DNA of 64,000 nt from an uncultured Pelagibacteraceae bacterium (GCA_902617895.1 CACMYJ010000001.1:40001-104000); one strand, 5' to 3'. Positions 45,572 to 53,360 are shown, numbered from the stretch's first letter. The notes: generated by a model not told the origin, from the sequence alone. Translations and numbers: made by a program.

Positions 45572-46943
45572 TAATTAAATCTTTCTTTGAAAAAGTTTTA
45601 TTATTCTCTCCCTTAACACCTTTTAAATTCTTAATTGTCACCGTATTATCTTTAAACTCATTTTCTCCACAGATAATGGCAACTGGTAATTGGCGTTTAT
45701 TTGCAAAAGTAAGCTGTTTACCGAGATTTTTTTTAGAATCTAAAAATATTTCAGCGTTAATATTGTTTTGTCTTAAGAGATCTAAAATTTCGTAGTAATT
45801 TTTTAAATATTTTTGGTCCATTACACATACCAAAACTGGTTTTTGTTGATCTAATTGAATTTGATCTAATTGCATTAATGCAAATAAAAGTCTGTCTACT
45901 CCAAAACTTATGCCTGTCCCTGGAATATCTACACCTTTAAATCTTGATATAAGCTTTGCGTAAGCTCCTCCTGAGCAAACACTGCCAATATCTACCTCTT
46001 TACCTTTGTTATTTGTAATTTTGAAATTTAAATTTGTTTCTACAATAAAATCAGAGTAATAGGCTAAGCCTCTCACAATTGTGAAATTAGTTTTTACTTG
46101 ATCTAAATTAGATCCATATCCAAGGACATCAAATAATTCTTCCAACTCTTTTGTCCCTTCTTGTGACAATGGATTTTTTAAGATCTGTTTTAACTCTTTT
46201 AAATCCTTTATTTTTACATATTTTAATATTTGATCAACCTGCTCATCATTTAAATCTGCACCTTTTGTGATAGCTCCACTAGTATCTTTTCTCTCTTTTC
46301 TAAGGAGATCTTCTACACCTTTTAACCCAAAACCAGGTTTATCAAGTTTATCAATTGCTCTAATAACTTTTAATTGCTTTTCTTTGGATATTTTTAAATC
46401 ATCTAGCAATCCCTGAACTATTTTTCTGTTACTTACATTGATCGTAAACTGATCTTTCTTTAATCCACATTCTAAAAGTGTTGCTGAAATTAAATTACAA
46501 AGTTCAGCGTTAGCTTGTGATGAACTAACATTTCCAACAATATCAAAATCTGCTTGCAAAAATTCTCTATATCTTCCATTGCCTGCTTTTTCATTACGGA
46601 AAACATTTTGGATGGCATACCTTTTATAAATTGAGGGTAGCTCCTGATTATTTTGAGCAACAAATCTTGCTAGAGGGCTAGATAAGTCATATCGAAGGGT
46701 AATACTTTTATCTCCATCTTTAAATGAGAATACATCAGACATAGGATTAGCTTCATCTTCTGCCAGAAAAGATCCTATATTTTCACTTATTTCGAACGAT
46801 GGTGTTTCGAGTGGTTCAGCACCAAACTTAATAAAATTATTCTCAATTACTGATAACAGCTTTTTTTTGAGAAGCAGTTTCCTATTCCAACGATCTTCAA
46901 ATCCTGAGGGTAACCCAGGTATTAATTTATTTTCTTTATTCAT
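45549..46943 (-). CDS. hisS: Histidyl-tRNA synthetase
   Basis: I place the start at ATG 46943 (464 residues, MNKENKLIPGLPSGFEDRW). The longer frame from 46991 would lie inside tRNA-His and is rejected. The enzyme has class II motifs: motif 1 around LETPSFEI, motif 2 YKRYAIQNVFRNEKAGNGRYREFLQADFDIVG, the His-A region VRGLAYYSDFIVE and motif 3 GISFGVDRLLFAL, followed by an anticodon-binding domain. Only four A bases lie between the CCA end of tRNA-His and this ATG, so no Shine-Dalgarno site exists outside the tRNA. It heads hisS-hisZ-hisG. Confidence 0.95.
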   Translation of the reverse strand: MNKENKLIPGLPSGFEDRWNRKLLLKKKLLSVIENNFIKFGAEPLETPSFEISENIGSFLAEDEANPMSDVFSFKDGDKSITLRYDLSSPLARFVAQNNQELPSIYKRYAIQNVFRNEKAGNGRYREFLQADFDIVGNVSSSQANAELCNLISATLLECGLKKDQFTINVSNRKIVQGLLDDLKISKEKQLKVIRAIDKLDKPGFGLKGVEDLLRKERKDTSGAITKGADLNDEQVDQILKYVKIKDLKELKQILKNPLSQEGTKELEELFDVLGYGSNLDQVKTNFTIVRGLAYYSDFIVETNLNFKITNNKGKEVDIGSVCSGGAYAKLISRFKGVDIPGTGISFGVDRLLFALMQLDQIQLDQQKPVLVCVMDQKYLKNYYEILDLLRQNNINAEIFLDSKKNLGKQLTFANKRQLPVAIICGENEFKDNTVTIKNLKGVKGENNKTFSKKDLINEVKKLV

Positions 46944-46947
46944 TTTT

Positions 46948-47022
46948 TGGTACCCTGGCTTGGAATTGAACCAAAAACTAAAGTTCCACAAACTTTCGTG
47001 ATAACCATTTCACCACCAGGGC
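46948..47022 (-). tRNA. tRNA-His (anticodon GUG)
   Basis: The minus strand gives a full cloverleaf of 75 nt: acceptor GCCCTGG with CCAGGGT, D arm GTGAAATGGTTATCAC, anticodon stem AAAGT/ACTTT around loop TTGTGGA (anticodon GTG), T arm TTGGTTCAATTCCAA and encoded CCA. The first pair is G1-U72 and the discriminator is A73 instead of the usual C73, so there is no G-1:C73 pair; the base before G1 in the gene is G. A73 tRNA-His is a known trait of a group of Alphaproteobacteria. It lies directly before hisS. Confidence 0.93.
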
Positions 47023-47032
47023 CTGTTGTTGT

Positions 47033-47038
47033 TTTATA
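47033..47038 (-). promoter_or_regulatory. Candidate -10 box for tRNA-His-hisS-hisZ-hisG
   Basis: TATAAA lies on the minus strand with its end 10 bases before the first base of tRNA-His. Transcription would therefore start about 3-5 bases before the tRNA. A -35 box is not clear in the very AT-rich upstream DNA. Prediction by eye only. Confidence 0.4.
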
Positions 47039-47154
47039 CTAATTAGAGTTAAATTTAAATTTTAAAATAGTTAAATAGCTAGCTGCAAGCCAGCATGAAA
47101 ATGATGTCTTTTGTGAGATAAAATTTTACTATTTTTAATCATGATGGTTAGATA

Positions 47155-47174
47155 GCATTTTAGACTTAAAATGC
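47155..47174. repeat. Perfect 8-bp inverted repeat, between cspA and tRNA-His
   Basis: GCATTTTA (47155-47162) and TAAAATGC (47167-47174) flank a four-base loop GACT. It lies nine bases from a longer hairpin at 47184-47230. Together they may end cspA transcription or belong to an unknown structured RNA. Confidence 0.6.
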
Positions 47175-47183
47175 AAGTACGTA

Positions 47184-47230
47184 TTGTATAGGAATATTAA
47201 TAGGATTTACCTAATTTTATTCCTATACAA
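47184..47230 (-). terminator. Long hairpin after cspA, likely terminator or 3' end structure
   Basis: TTGTATAGGAATA (47184-47196) and TATTCCTATACAA (47218-47230) form a perfect 13-bp stem. The 21-base interior can pair further around TAGG/CCTA. It starts 20 bases after the cspA stop codon on the minus strand. There is no long U-tract after it, so a Rho-independent terminator is only one possible reading; a stabilising 3' end for an abundant mRNA is another. Confidence 0.6.
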
Positions 47231-47250
47231 AATTTTAAATGAAATAAATT

Positions 47251-47463
47251 TTAAGAAGTTTTCTTTAAATTCACTGCGCTTGGACCTTTGTCTCCATCCT
47301 GAATTTCAAATTCTACAGCGTCGTTCTCATTCAAAAAACGAAGTCCTGCTTCACGAACTGCGCTTGCATGAACGAAACAATCTTTTTCTCCGTCTTCTCT
47401 TTCTATAAACCCGTAGCCCTTTTTACCGTTGAACCACTTTACTTTTCCTTTTAATGTACTCAT
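47251..47463 (-). CDS. cspA: Cold-shock family RNA-binding protein
   Basis: The 70-residue protein is a single cold-shock domain with RNP1 KKGYGFIE and RNP2-like DCFVHAS (the usual form is DVFVH). These small OB-fold proteins bind single-stranded RNA and melt structures; in SAR11-like cells they may be constitutive. The gene has a 118-base stretch between tRNA-Phe and its start codon, long for this genome, in keeping with the structured leaders known for cold-shock mRNAs. A strong hairpin follows the stop. It is flanked by tRNA-Phe and tRNA-His, all on the same strand. Confidence 0.94.
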   Translation of the reverse strand: MSTLKGKVKWFNGKKGYGFIEREDGEKDCFVHASAVREAGLRFLNENDAVEFEIQDGDKGPSAVNLKKTS

Positions 47464-47581
47464 ACTTTTTTTTTACTCTTTCATTATTATATTAAACTTA
47501 GCTAAACTTCAGCTAGCGGGATAATTATTAGATTTTAAAATTGAATGCAAGCATTTTTGCTACAAGGTTTTATTTCTAAAA

Positions 47582-47657
47582 TGGTGGCTTCGGCGGGACT
47601 CGAACCAGCGACACAAGCCTTTTCAGGGCTCTGCTCTACCAACTGAGCTACGAAGCC
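47582..47657 (-). tRNA. tRNA-Phe (anticodon GAA)
   Basis: The minus strand has a 76-nt cloverleaf from GGCTTCGTAGCTCAG to an encoded CCA; acceptor GGCTTCG pairs with CGAAGCC, and the loop CTGAAAA between GAGCC and GGCTT gives anticodon GAA. It begins seven bases after the infA stop codon, so it is probably processed from the infA transcript. Confidence 0.97.
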
Positions 47658-47664
47658 ATTATAT

Positions 47665-47880
47665 CTAAAACCTAAAAATAATTCTTCCTTTTGTCAAATC
47701 ATAAGGTGTTACTTCAACTGTTACATTATCTCCTTGAAGGACTCTAATCCTATTCTTCCTTAACTTTCCAGCTGTGTGAGCTGTAACAATATGATTATTT
47801 TCAAGCTTTACTCGGAACATAGCGTTAGGCAATAAATCTATTACTTTACCCTTAAATTCCAATAAATCTTGTTTTGACAA
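47665..47880 (-). CDS. infA: Translation initiation factor IF-1
   Basis: The 71-residue OB-fold protein binds the A site of the 30S subunit during initiation. The sequence is typical throughout: [61 protein letters not shown]. It lies six bases after hisD and seven before tRNA-Phe, giving a hisD-infA-tRNA run. The infA-hisD neighbourhood is also common in other Alphaproteobacteria. Confidence 0.97.
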   Translation of the reverse strand: MSKQDLLEFKGKVIDLLPNAMFRVKLENNHIVTAHTAGKLRKNRIRVLQGDNVTVEVTPYDLTKGRIIFRF

Positions 47881-47886
47881 ATTTTG

Positions 47887-49152
47887 TTACTCCTTATTTA
47901 TTCTAGATTTTATACTCAAAGCATGACCTTTTAATTCTTCATACTCAGCGAGATGTGTAGCGTATTCTCCTATTTTCTCAACACCTTTTTTTGAGAGAGT
48001 TATAAGGCTAATTTTTTTATAAAATTCACTTAAACTTAAGCCTGACGAAAATTTAGCTGACGAATTAGTTGGTAATACATGATTTGTCCCAACAGCATAG
48101 TCGCTTAATGCCATAGGAGAATATTTTCCTATACAAATACTCCCTGCATTAAAAATTTTATCTTTATACTTTTTATAATTGGTAACATTTATTTCTAAAT
48201 GTTCTGGAGCTATCTCATTAATTGCATCAATAATTTGTCTATCATTATATACTTTTAAAATTAGTCCATTATTTTTTATGCTTTTAGATGCAATATTTTT
48301 TCTTGGTAAATCTTTTAATTTTAATTCTAAATCTTTCCTAAATTTGTTAATCAAATTAGAATTTTTAGTGATCAATATACATTGTGAATTTGAGTCGTGT
48401 TCTGCCTGCCCAATCATAGATGTAGTAACTTCATTTAAATTAGTTTTACTATCTGCTAATATTGTTATTTCAGATGGGCCGGCAATCATACCTTCAATAC
48501 CTACATCTCCAAAAACCTGCCTTTTAGCTCCAGCAACAAAAATATTGCCCGGTCCAACAATTTTATTTACTTTTTGAATATAAGCCAAGCTACCTATAGC
48601 TTGTGCGCCTCCCATTGAGTAAATTTCATTAATTCCTAATTTTTTTGCTGCATATAAAACTGCAGGATTTAATTTTCCATTATTTTTTGGATTTGCTAGT
48701 ACAATTCTTTTAACGCCTGCAATTTTTGCTGGTATAGCATTCATCAATAGTGTTGATGGTAAGTTTGCTGGGACATAAATACCTACCGATTGAATTGGTA
48801 AATATTTATACTCAATTTTATTATTTAGATTATCTTTATAAAAGATATCTGTAGTTTTTTGTAAAGAATGAAATTTGAGTATCCGTTTGTAAGCAAAATC
48901 TATTGCCCTTTTAATCTTAGGGTCTAAAGATTTAATTGCTTTATTAATTTGCTTAATACTTGGCTTAATTTGACTATTTTTACTAAATTTTTTCTCATAC
49001 TTTAAAAGACTTTTATTTTTATTGTTCTTAATATCTTTTAAAATTTTAGATATTTTTTTATTTTCATTTTTTTTTCCGGATCTTCTAAGATCTAAAAATT
49101 TTGTTAAATTATTTAAGTAATTTTTTTTATTACAATTAATTATTTTTATCAT
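47887..49152 (-). CDS. hisD: Histidinol dehydrogenase
   Basis: The 421-residue zinc enzyme carries out the last two oxidations to histidine with NAD. Conserved parts are the NAD region VGIYVPANLPSTLLMNAIPAKIAGV, GGAQAIGSLAYI, KIVGPGNIFVAGAKRQVFGDVGIEGMIAGPSEI, the zinc site GQAEHDSNSQ, the catalytic APEHLEI and the late SALSVxxF-like SGLSLSEFYKKISL. No key residue appears to be missing. It overlaps the DUF2948 gene by 17 bases and precedes infA. It is separate from the hisZ-hisG set 2.3 kb further along. Confidence 0.96.
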   Translation of the reverse strand: MIKIINCNKKNYLNNLTKFLDLRRSGKKNENKKISKILKDIKNNKNKSLLKYEKKFSKNSQIKPSIKQINKAIKSLDPKIKRAIDFAYKRILKFHSLQKTTDIFYKDNLNNKIEYKYLPIQSVGIYVPANLPSTLLMNAIPAKIAGVKRIVLANPKNNGKLNPAVLYAAKKLGINEIYSMGGAQAIGSLAYIQKVNKIVGPGNIFVAGAKRQVFGDVGIEGMIAGPSEITILADSKTNLNEVTTSMIGQAEHDSNSQCILITKNSNLINKFRKDLELKLKDLPRKNIASKSIKNNGLILKVYNDRQIIDAINEIAPEHLEINVTNYKKYKDKIFNAGSICIGKYSPMALSDYAVGTNHVLPTNSSAKFSSGLSLSEFYKKISLITLSKKGVEKIGEYATHLAEYEELKGHALSIKSRINKE

Positions 49153-49543
49153 TTACTATTTTTTGATCCTCTAGTGTCACTTCAATTACTTCAGCGGCAA
49201 GAGTTATAATTCTATTTTTCGAAAATAACATACTTATTTCAAAATTCTCCCCTTTCTTAAAAATATCAATTGTTAATAGTTCTAATGTTAGATTGGTGTC
49301 ATTTTGGTCTATATTCTTAGATTTTGACGAATTAATAAATTCAAATTTGATAATACTGTTTATTAATTTATTTTTATTTTCCTCTTCTTTACTAAATCTT
49401 GCTATTGAAATTAGGAAAATCTTGTTAGAAGCTAAATATTTAACATCGTCAATATTAACTTTACCCTCAGAACAACAGGCTGAAATGATATGAAGATCTT
49501 CAGGAGTTTGTGCAATTATCTTTTTTAAATACTGGTTTTCCAT
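49136..49543 (-). CDS. DUF2948 family protein
   Basis: I choose ATG 49543 (135 residues), which overlaps the murA TGA by one base (TGATG); an in-frame TTG lies three bases upstream. The start LKKIIAQTPEDLHIISACCSEGKVNIDDVKYLASNKIFLISIARF and the end RIITLAAEVIEVTLEDQ fit DUF2948, an alphaproteobacterial family of unknown function that is commonly found between murA and hisD, as here. No catalytic motif or membrane segment is visible. The conserved location suggests an old operon, but gives no function. Confidence 0.8.
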   Translation of the reverse strand: MENQYLKKIIAQTPEDLHIISACCSEGKVNIDDVKYLASNKIFLISIARFSKEEENKNKLINSIIKFEFINSSKSKNIDQNDTNLTLELLTIDIFKKGENFEISMLFSKNRIITLAAEVIEVTLEDQKIVNDKNN

Positions 49544-50805
49544 CAATTAACACGTCGAATGTTTACCCCAACTTTTCTTAGTTTATTCTCTATATTTTCA
49601 TATCCTCTATCAAGGTGATAAATTCTATTAATTGTGGACGATCCTGTGGCAACTATTGCAGCTAAAACTAATGCAACCGAAGCTCTTAAGTCACTAGACA
49701 TTAATTCAGCAGCTTGAAAATTAGTATCACCTGAGATAAATGCCTTATTTTTTTTAATTAAAATCTCAGCACCTAATCTTCTTAATTCAGCTACATGCAT
49801 AAATCTATTTTCGAAAATACTCTCAGTTATTGAACTTTTACCTTTAGCCTTACAAAGTAGAACCATAAACTGAGCTTGTAAATCTGTAGGAAAGTTTGGA
49901 TATTCTTTAGTAACTAAATTGGTTAAATTTTTGATTTTTTTTGGACCAGATATATGAATTTGTTTTTTGGCTACTTTAATTTTTGCTCCAACTTTTTTTA
50001 GTAATGATAATTCTGTTTTTATAATTTTTGGATCAAAATTATTTATTTTTAAATTACCTCCAGTTAAACATGCTGCTACACAAAAAGTTCCTGTTTCTAT
50101 TCTATCTGACATCACTGAATAACTCGTACTTTCTAAAGATTTAATACCTTCTATCTTCACAGTACGTTTGCCTATAAATTTTATTTTTGCACCACCTGAT
50201 TTTAAAAAATTTATTAAATCAATTATTTCTGGTTCAATTGCACAGTTTCTAAGAATAGTAATTCCATTTGCTAAACATGCAGCTATAATTGTATTTTCAG
50301 TTGCTCCAACACTAATTTTTGAAAATCTGATTTTTGCACCTTTGAGTTTTTTTTTCGTATGTGCGTGGATATACCCTTTCTTAATATCATATTTCATTCC
50401 AAGTTTTTTAAGCGCATTCAAATGATAATTTACAGGTCTTGCCCCTATTAGGCAGCCACCAGGCAAAGAAGTAATAGACTTTTGATGTTTGGCAACAAGC
50501 GCTCCTAAAACTAATATTCCAGCTCTCATCGTTCTAACAAGCGAATATGATGCAAAAAATTTTTGCTTTTTTTTCTTTGTTATTTTAACAATTTTTCTAT
50601 TTTTATTAAATTTTATTTCAGAGCCAAGAGATTTTAAAAGATTTATCATTGTATTTATGTCTTTAACACGAGGTAAATTTTTTATTATGACCTCTTTTTC
50701 GAATAAGATTGTCGATGCCAAAATTGGTAAGGCAGCGTTTTTTGAACCCGAAATTGAAATTTCGCCCTTTATTTTACAAGGACCTTTAACAATAAATTTG
50801 TCCAT
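49543..50805 (-). CDS. murA: UDP-N-acetylglucosamine 1-carboxyvinyltransferase
   Basis: The 420-residue enzyme begins peptidoglycan precursor synthesis by joining phosphoenolpyruvate to UDP-GlcNAc. It has GSKNAALPILAST near the N-terminus, the active-site Cys in LPGGCLIGARPVNYHL, TENTIIAACLANG, YPNFPTDLQAQFM and DLRASVALVLA. The Cys is the usual target of fosfomycin; some bacteria have Asp instead, but here it is Cys. The gene begins two bases after dcd ends and is followed by DUF2948 and hisD. Confidence 0.96.
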   Translation of the reverse strand: MDKFIVKGPCKIKGEISISGSKNAALPILASTILFEKEVIIKNLPRVKDINTMINLLKSLGSEIKFNKNRKIVKITKKKKQKFFASYSLVRTMRAGILVLGALVAKHQKSITSLPGGCLIGARPVNYHLNALKKLGMKYDIKKGYIHAHTKKKLKGAKIRFSKISVGATENTIIAACLANGITILRNCAIEPEIIDLINFLKSGGAKIKFIGKRTVKIEGIKSLESTSYSVMSDRIETGTFCVAACLTGGNLKINNFDPKIIKTELSLLKKVGAKIKVAKKQIHISGPKKIKNLTNLVTKEYPNFPTDLQAQFMVLLCKAKGKSSITESIFENRFMHVAELRRLGAEILIKKNKAFISGDTNFQAAELMSSDLRASVALVLAAIVATGSSTINRIYHLDRGYENIENKLRKVGVNIRRVN

Positions 50806-50807
50806 TA

Positions 50808-51362
50808 TTATATTTTTGGAAGTGTAACTCCCTTTTGTCCTTGGTATTTACCATTTCTATCTGCATATGAAACAGCTGGATCCTCGTTGCCCTTTATAAA
50901 AACAAATTGAGCAACTCCTTCATTGGCGTAAATTTTTGCTGGTAACGGTGTTGTATTAGAAAATTCTAATGTTACATGTCCCTCCCATCCTGGTTCGAGA
51001 GGTGTGACGTTGACAATTATTCCACATCTTGCATATGTAGATTTTCCTAAACATATTACCAAAACATTTTTGGGAATCTTAAAATATTCTACTGTTCTCG
51101 CTAATACGAATGAATTGGGTGGTATTATACATTCAGATGAGTTTTTTGTAATAAAATTTGAAGATTTAAAATTTTTTGGATCTACAATTTCGGAATTTAC
51201 GTTGGTAAAAATTTTAAATTCATCAGAAACTCTTGCATCATAACCATATGATGAAACACCAAATGATATTTTATCTCCTCTAACTTGTTTGTCCTCAAAA
51301 GGAGAGATCATATCATTATCTCTGGCCATTTGTATAATCCACCTATCAGATTGGACCGACAT
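50808..51362 (-). CDS. dcd: dCTP deaminase
   Basis: The 184-residue enzyme deaminates dCTP to dUTP as the first step to dTTP. Strong blocks include [80 protein letters not shown] with the catalytic Glu, and the end [12 protein letters not shown]. The C-terminal form without a dUTPase signature suggests the monofunctional enzyme. Its ATG overlaps the stop of a 34-residue basic ORF (TAATG), and murA follows. Confidence 0.95.
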   Translation of the reverse strand: MSVQSDRWIIQMARDNDMISPFEDKQVRGDKISFGVSSYGYDARVSDEFKIFTNVNSEIVDPKNFKSSNFITKNSSECIIPPNSFVLARTVEYFKIPKNVLVICLGKSTYARCGIIVNVTPLEPGWEGHVTLEFSNTTPLPAKIYANEGVAQFVFIKGNEDPAVSYADRNGKYQGQKGVTLPKI

Positions 51363-51466
51363 TATTTATTTTTTTTCTTTGTTTTTTTTTGGAATTCTTT
51401 TCTTTTTTTTAAATTTTTTCTTAAGGCAAGTTCAAGTTTACTAAAATTATTCTTTTTTGAACTCAT
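51362..51466 (-). CDS. Small basic protein (34 residues) coupled to dcd
   Basis: A short frame from ATG 51466 encodes 34 residues starting [17 protein letters not shown]; 16 of the 34 are Lys or Arg. Its stop overlaps the dcd ATG by one base, and it begins three bases after the 65-residue ORF ends. This packing matches the coupled genes around it, which is the main evidence that it is real. I do not recognise a family with certainty. It has no membrane segment. It may bind RNA or ribosomes, as many very basic small proteins do, but that is a guess. Confidence 0.6.
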   Translation of the reverse strand: MSSKKNNFSKLELALRKNLKKRKEFQKKTKKKNK

Positions 51467-51469
51467 TAT

Positions 51470-51667
51470 TTATTTTTTGTCAGGATTTGTAAGGTGATCA
51501 AGTGTTATAACCTGGTCGAGAGGAATTGTTTTGTCTTCTTCAATTTTTACTGGGCCAGTTTTCACCTGTTTTTTTGCTCTTTTTTCTGCGAGCTTTTTCT
51601 CTCGTTTAGCTTTTTTTTCCATGAGCTTTGCATTTTTATTAGCTCCATAGGTGTAGTGAATTCCCAT
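51470..51667 (-). CDS. Small Lys-rich hypothetical protein (65 residues)
   Basis: The frame begins MGIHYTYGANKNAKLMEKKAKREKKLAEKRAKKQVK, a strongly basic helix, and ends in a less basic part (IPLDQVITLDHLTNPDKK). I do not recognise the family. It is the first gene of a tightly packed run (this ORF, the 34-residue ORF, dcd, murA, DUF2948, hisD, infA, tRNA-Phe), and the distinct N- and C-terminal composition suggests a real protein. There is no signal peptide or metal motif. Confidence 0.7.
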   Translation of the reverse strand: MGIHYTYGANKNAKLMEKKAKREKKLAEKRAKKQVKTGPVKIEEDKTIPLDQVITLDHLTNPDKK

Positions 51668-51721
51668 AACATTTTCCTTTAATAGATATAACTCATTTTT
51701 AAAAAAAAATAAGGCAATAAT

Positions 51722-51750
51722 TTGAAAAAATTAATTTTATACACTAATTT
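51722..51750 (+). promoter_or_regulatory. Candidate promoter of tRNA-Thr
   Basis: TTGAAA (51722-51727) and TAATTT (51745-51750) are 17 bases apart. They place a start near 51757, about five bases before the mature tRNA. It is a plausible sigma-70-type promoter, but the AT richness here makes chance matches likely. Confidence 0.4.
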
Positions 51751-51761
51751 AAGTAAATATA

Positions 51762-51835
51762 GCCCCTATAGTTAAATGGTATAACACATCCATGGTAAGG
51801 ATGAGTTTCCAGTTCAATTCTGGATGGGGGCACCA
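51762..51835 (+). tRNA. tRNA-Thr (anticodon GGU)
   Basis: A 74-nt cloverleaf with encoded CCA: acceptor GCCCCTA with TGGGGGC, D arm AGTTAAATGGTATAAC, anticodon stem CATCC/GGATG around loop ATGGTAA (anticodon GGT), and T arm TCCAGTTCAATTCTGGA. It is the only plus-strand tRNA here. It ends three bases before the stop codon of the convergent VTT gene. Confidence 0.95.
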
Positions 51836-51838
51836 CTA

Positions 51839-52558
51839 TTATTTTGTGTAAAAATTTTTTTTTAGCAAAAACCCAATTATAACTAAAAGTATAATTCCCA
51901 GAATTGGTAAATAAATATCAGGAGAAAAAATTAATTCTAAAATACTTGGTACCTCAGAATTTTCCTCCAATATCTTACTCAAACCAGCGCCAAGAGATGT
52001 TCCAACAAATAATTGTGGAGTCATGCCAATTATTGATCCCAGAAAGAAATTTCTAACCTTAACATTAAATATTGTAGGTAAAATATTTGAAATAAAAAAA
52101 GGAATGCCACCTATGAATCTATAAATTAGAAAAAAAACAAACTCATTTTTTTTAAACTTTTCAGTAAAATTGCTAAAACGAGATGAAAATTTTTGCTCAA
52201 CCAAATCTTTAAAAAAATAATTTGCAAACATATAAAGAAGTGTTGCACCAATAGATAACCCAAAAACTACTAGTAAAGTTCCTAACCACTTTCCAAAAAT
52301 AAAACCACCAACTAGAAATACTGGTGATCCAAATCCTAATAAGAGGACCCACACTATGGTACCTATTAAAAAAATAATACTTGATAAAAAAATATTACTA
52401 TTTTTAATATTCTCTAAAGCTTCTCTATTTTCTCTAATTAATTCATAACTTGAGAAATCCTGAAAGGAAAAGTTGTAAAAAAAAATCAATAAAAAAACAA
52501 ATACTATCAAAATGTAGGCAGAGCCTAAAAATAGTTTAATTTTTTTTTCTCTATTCAT
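51839..52558 (-). CDS. TVP38/VTT-domain membrane protein
   Basis: The 239-residue protein has about six hydrophobic segments (near 9-29, 58-79, 82-103, 140-160, 165-190, 215-235). The VTT (formerly SNARE-associated) domain lies around FGSPVFLVGGFIFGKWLGTLLVVFGLSIGATLLYMFANYFFKD and FLIYRFIGGIPFFISNILPTIFNVKVRNFFLGSIIGMTPQ, with the conserved R and GxxP-type sites. VTT/DedA proteins act in lipid scrambling and envelope balance. Its substrate is unknown. It is transcribed alone, divergent from rpmH. Confidence 0.87.
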   Translation of the reverse strand: MNREKKIKLFLGSAYILIVFVFLLIFFYNFSFQDFSSYELIRENREALENIKNSNIFLSSIIFLIGTIVWVLLLGFGSPVFLVGGFIFGKWLGTLLVVFGLSIGATLLYMFANYFFKDLVEQKFSSRFSNFTEKFKKNEFVFFLIYRFIGGIPFFISNILPTIFNVKVRNFFLGSIIGMTPQLFVGTSLGAGLSKILEENSEVPSILELIFSPDIYLPILGIILLVIIGFLLKKNFYTK

Positions 52559-52639
52559 TGATTTTTAACTTATTAAAATTACTGTACTTATATATATATA
52601 TTTGTATAACTACCGAAATTTAACATTAATTTAACAACA

Positions 52640-52777
52640 ATGAAACGTACATATCAACCAAGTAATAGAAAAAGAAAAAAGGCTATTGGCTTTAGAGCTA
52701 AAAAAAAGACAAAGGGTGGAAGAAAAGTATTAAAAAGAAGAAGAGCCAAAGGAAGAAAAAAATTAACAAACGCTTAA
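52640..52777 (+). CDS. rpmH: 50S ribosomal protein L34
   Basis: This 45-residue gene begins ATGAAACGTACATATCAACC and encodes [20 protein letters not shown], then a basic tail ending TNA. That is the universally conserved L34 pattern. L34 is at the surface of 23S in the 50S subunit. Its stop overlaps the rnpA start by one base (TAATG), and rpmH-rnpA-yidD-yidC is a very old operon. It is too short for many gene finders. Confidence 0.97.
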   Translation: MKRTYQPSNRKRKKAIGFRAKKKTKGGRKVLKRRRAKGRKKLTNA

Positions 52778-53118
52778 TGAAAAACAAGATTGTTAGCCTT
52801 TCTAAAAATGAGGATTTTAAGTCTATTCTGAGTGGAAAAAAAATTTCTAATAAATACTTAACAATTTTCTTTAAAAAACTTTCTGATAAAAATAATAATA
52901 GATTAAATATTAGTTTTGTAGCCAAAAAGAAAATTGGAAATGCAGTAACAAGGAACAAGATTAAAAGAAGACTAAGAAATATTATGAACGAAGCTGTCAA
53001 ATCAATTAACATTAATCTTAATTACTGTTATTTATTGATCGCAAGAATTTCTGTTAGCAAAGATTCTTATGAAGCAATAAAAAATGCAACGCTAGAAGAT
53101 TTTAAAAAAATTAAATGA
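52777..53118 (+). CDS. rnpA: Ribonuclease P protein component
   Basis: The 113-residue protein helps RNase P RNA cut the 5' leaders of tRNAs. It has LSKNEDFKSILSGKK, NRLNISFVAKKKIGNAVTRNKIKRRLRNIMNEA with the signature RNxxKRRLR, and a typical end. It is coupled to rpmH upstream and overlaps yidD by four bases. The RNase P RNA is not in the window. Confidence 0.95.
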   Translation: MKNKIVSLSKNEDFKSILSGKKISNKYLTIFFKKLSDKNNNRLNISFVAKKKIGNAVTRNKIKRRLRNIMNEAVKSININLNYCYLLIARISVSKDSYEAIKNATLEDFKKIK

Positions 53119-53357
53119 CCAATTTTATTAAATTTTTAATGATCAAGATTATAAGATTTTATCAAATACTTGTATCTCCATATCTAGGCAATAATTGTAG
53201 ATATCTTCCAACATGTTCTGATTATTTTATTGAAAACATAAAAGAGAATGGAATTGTAAAAGGAAGTATTAATGGATTTAAAAGAATACTTAGTTGCCAT
53301 CCGATAAAAATTTTGGGTGGTGGAGAGGGATTTGATCCAGTTAAAAAGAAAAAGTAA
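53115..53357 (+). CDS. yidD: YidD membrane-protein insertion efficiency factor
   Basis: The 80-residue protein has a short amphipathic N-terminus and the family signature NCRYLPTCSDYFIENIKENGIVKGSINGFKRILSCHPIKILGGGEGFDPVKKKK, with three Cys residues. YidD helps YidC-dependent insertion of inner-membrane proteins. It overlaps rnpA by four bases, and yidC starts three bases after its stop. Confidence 0.94.
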   Translation: MTNFIKFLMIKIIRFYQILVSPYLGNNCRYLPTCSDYFIENIKENGIVKGSINGFKRILSCHPIKILGGGEGFDPVKKKK

Positions 53358-53360
53358 TTT

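Noticed and set aside
46944-46991. Longer hisS start at 46991
   Set aside because: It would translate the 3' part of tRNA-His; the family N-terminus starts at 46943.
48179-48577. Antisense frame of 132 residues opposite hisD, and other long antisense frames (for example 8190-8528, 11184-11555, 50489-50827)
   Set aside because: They are shadows of well-identified genes in AT-rich DNA and show no family motif.
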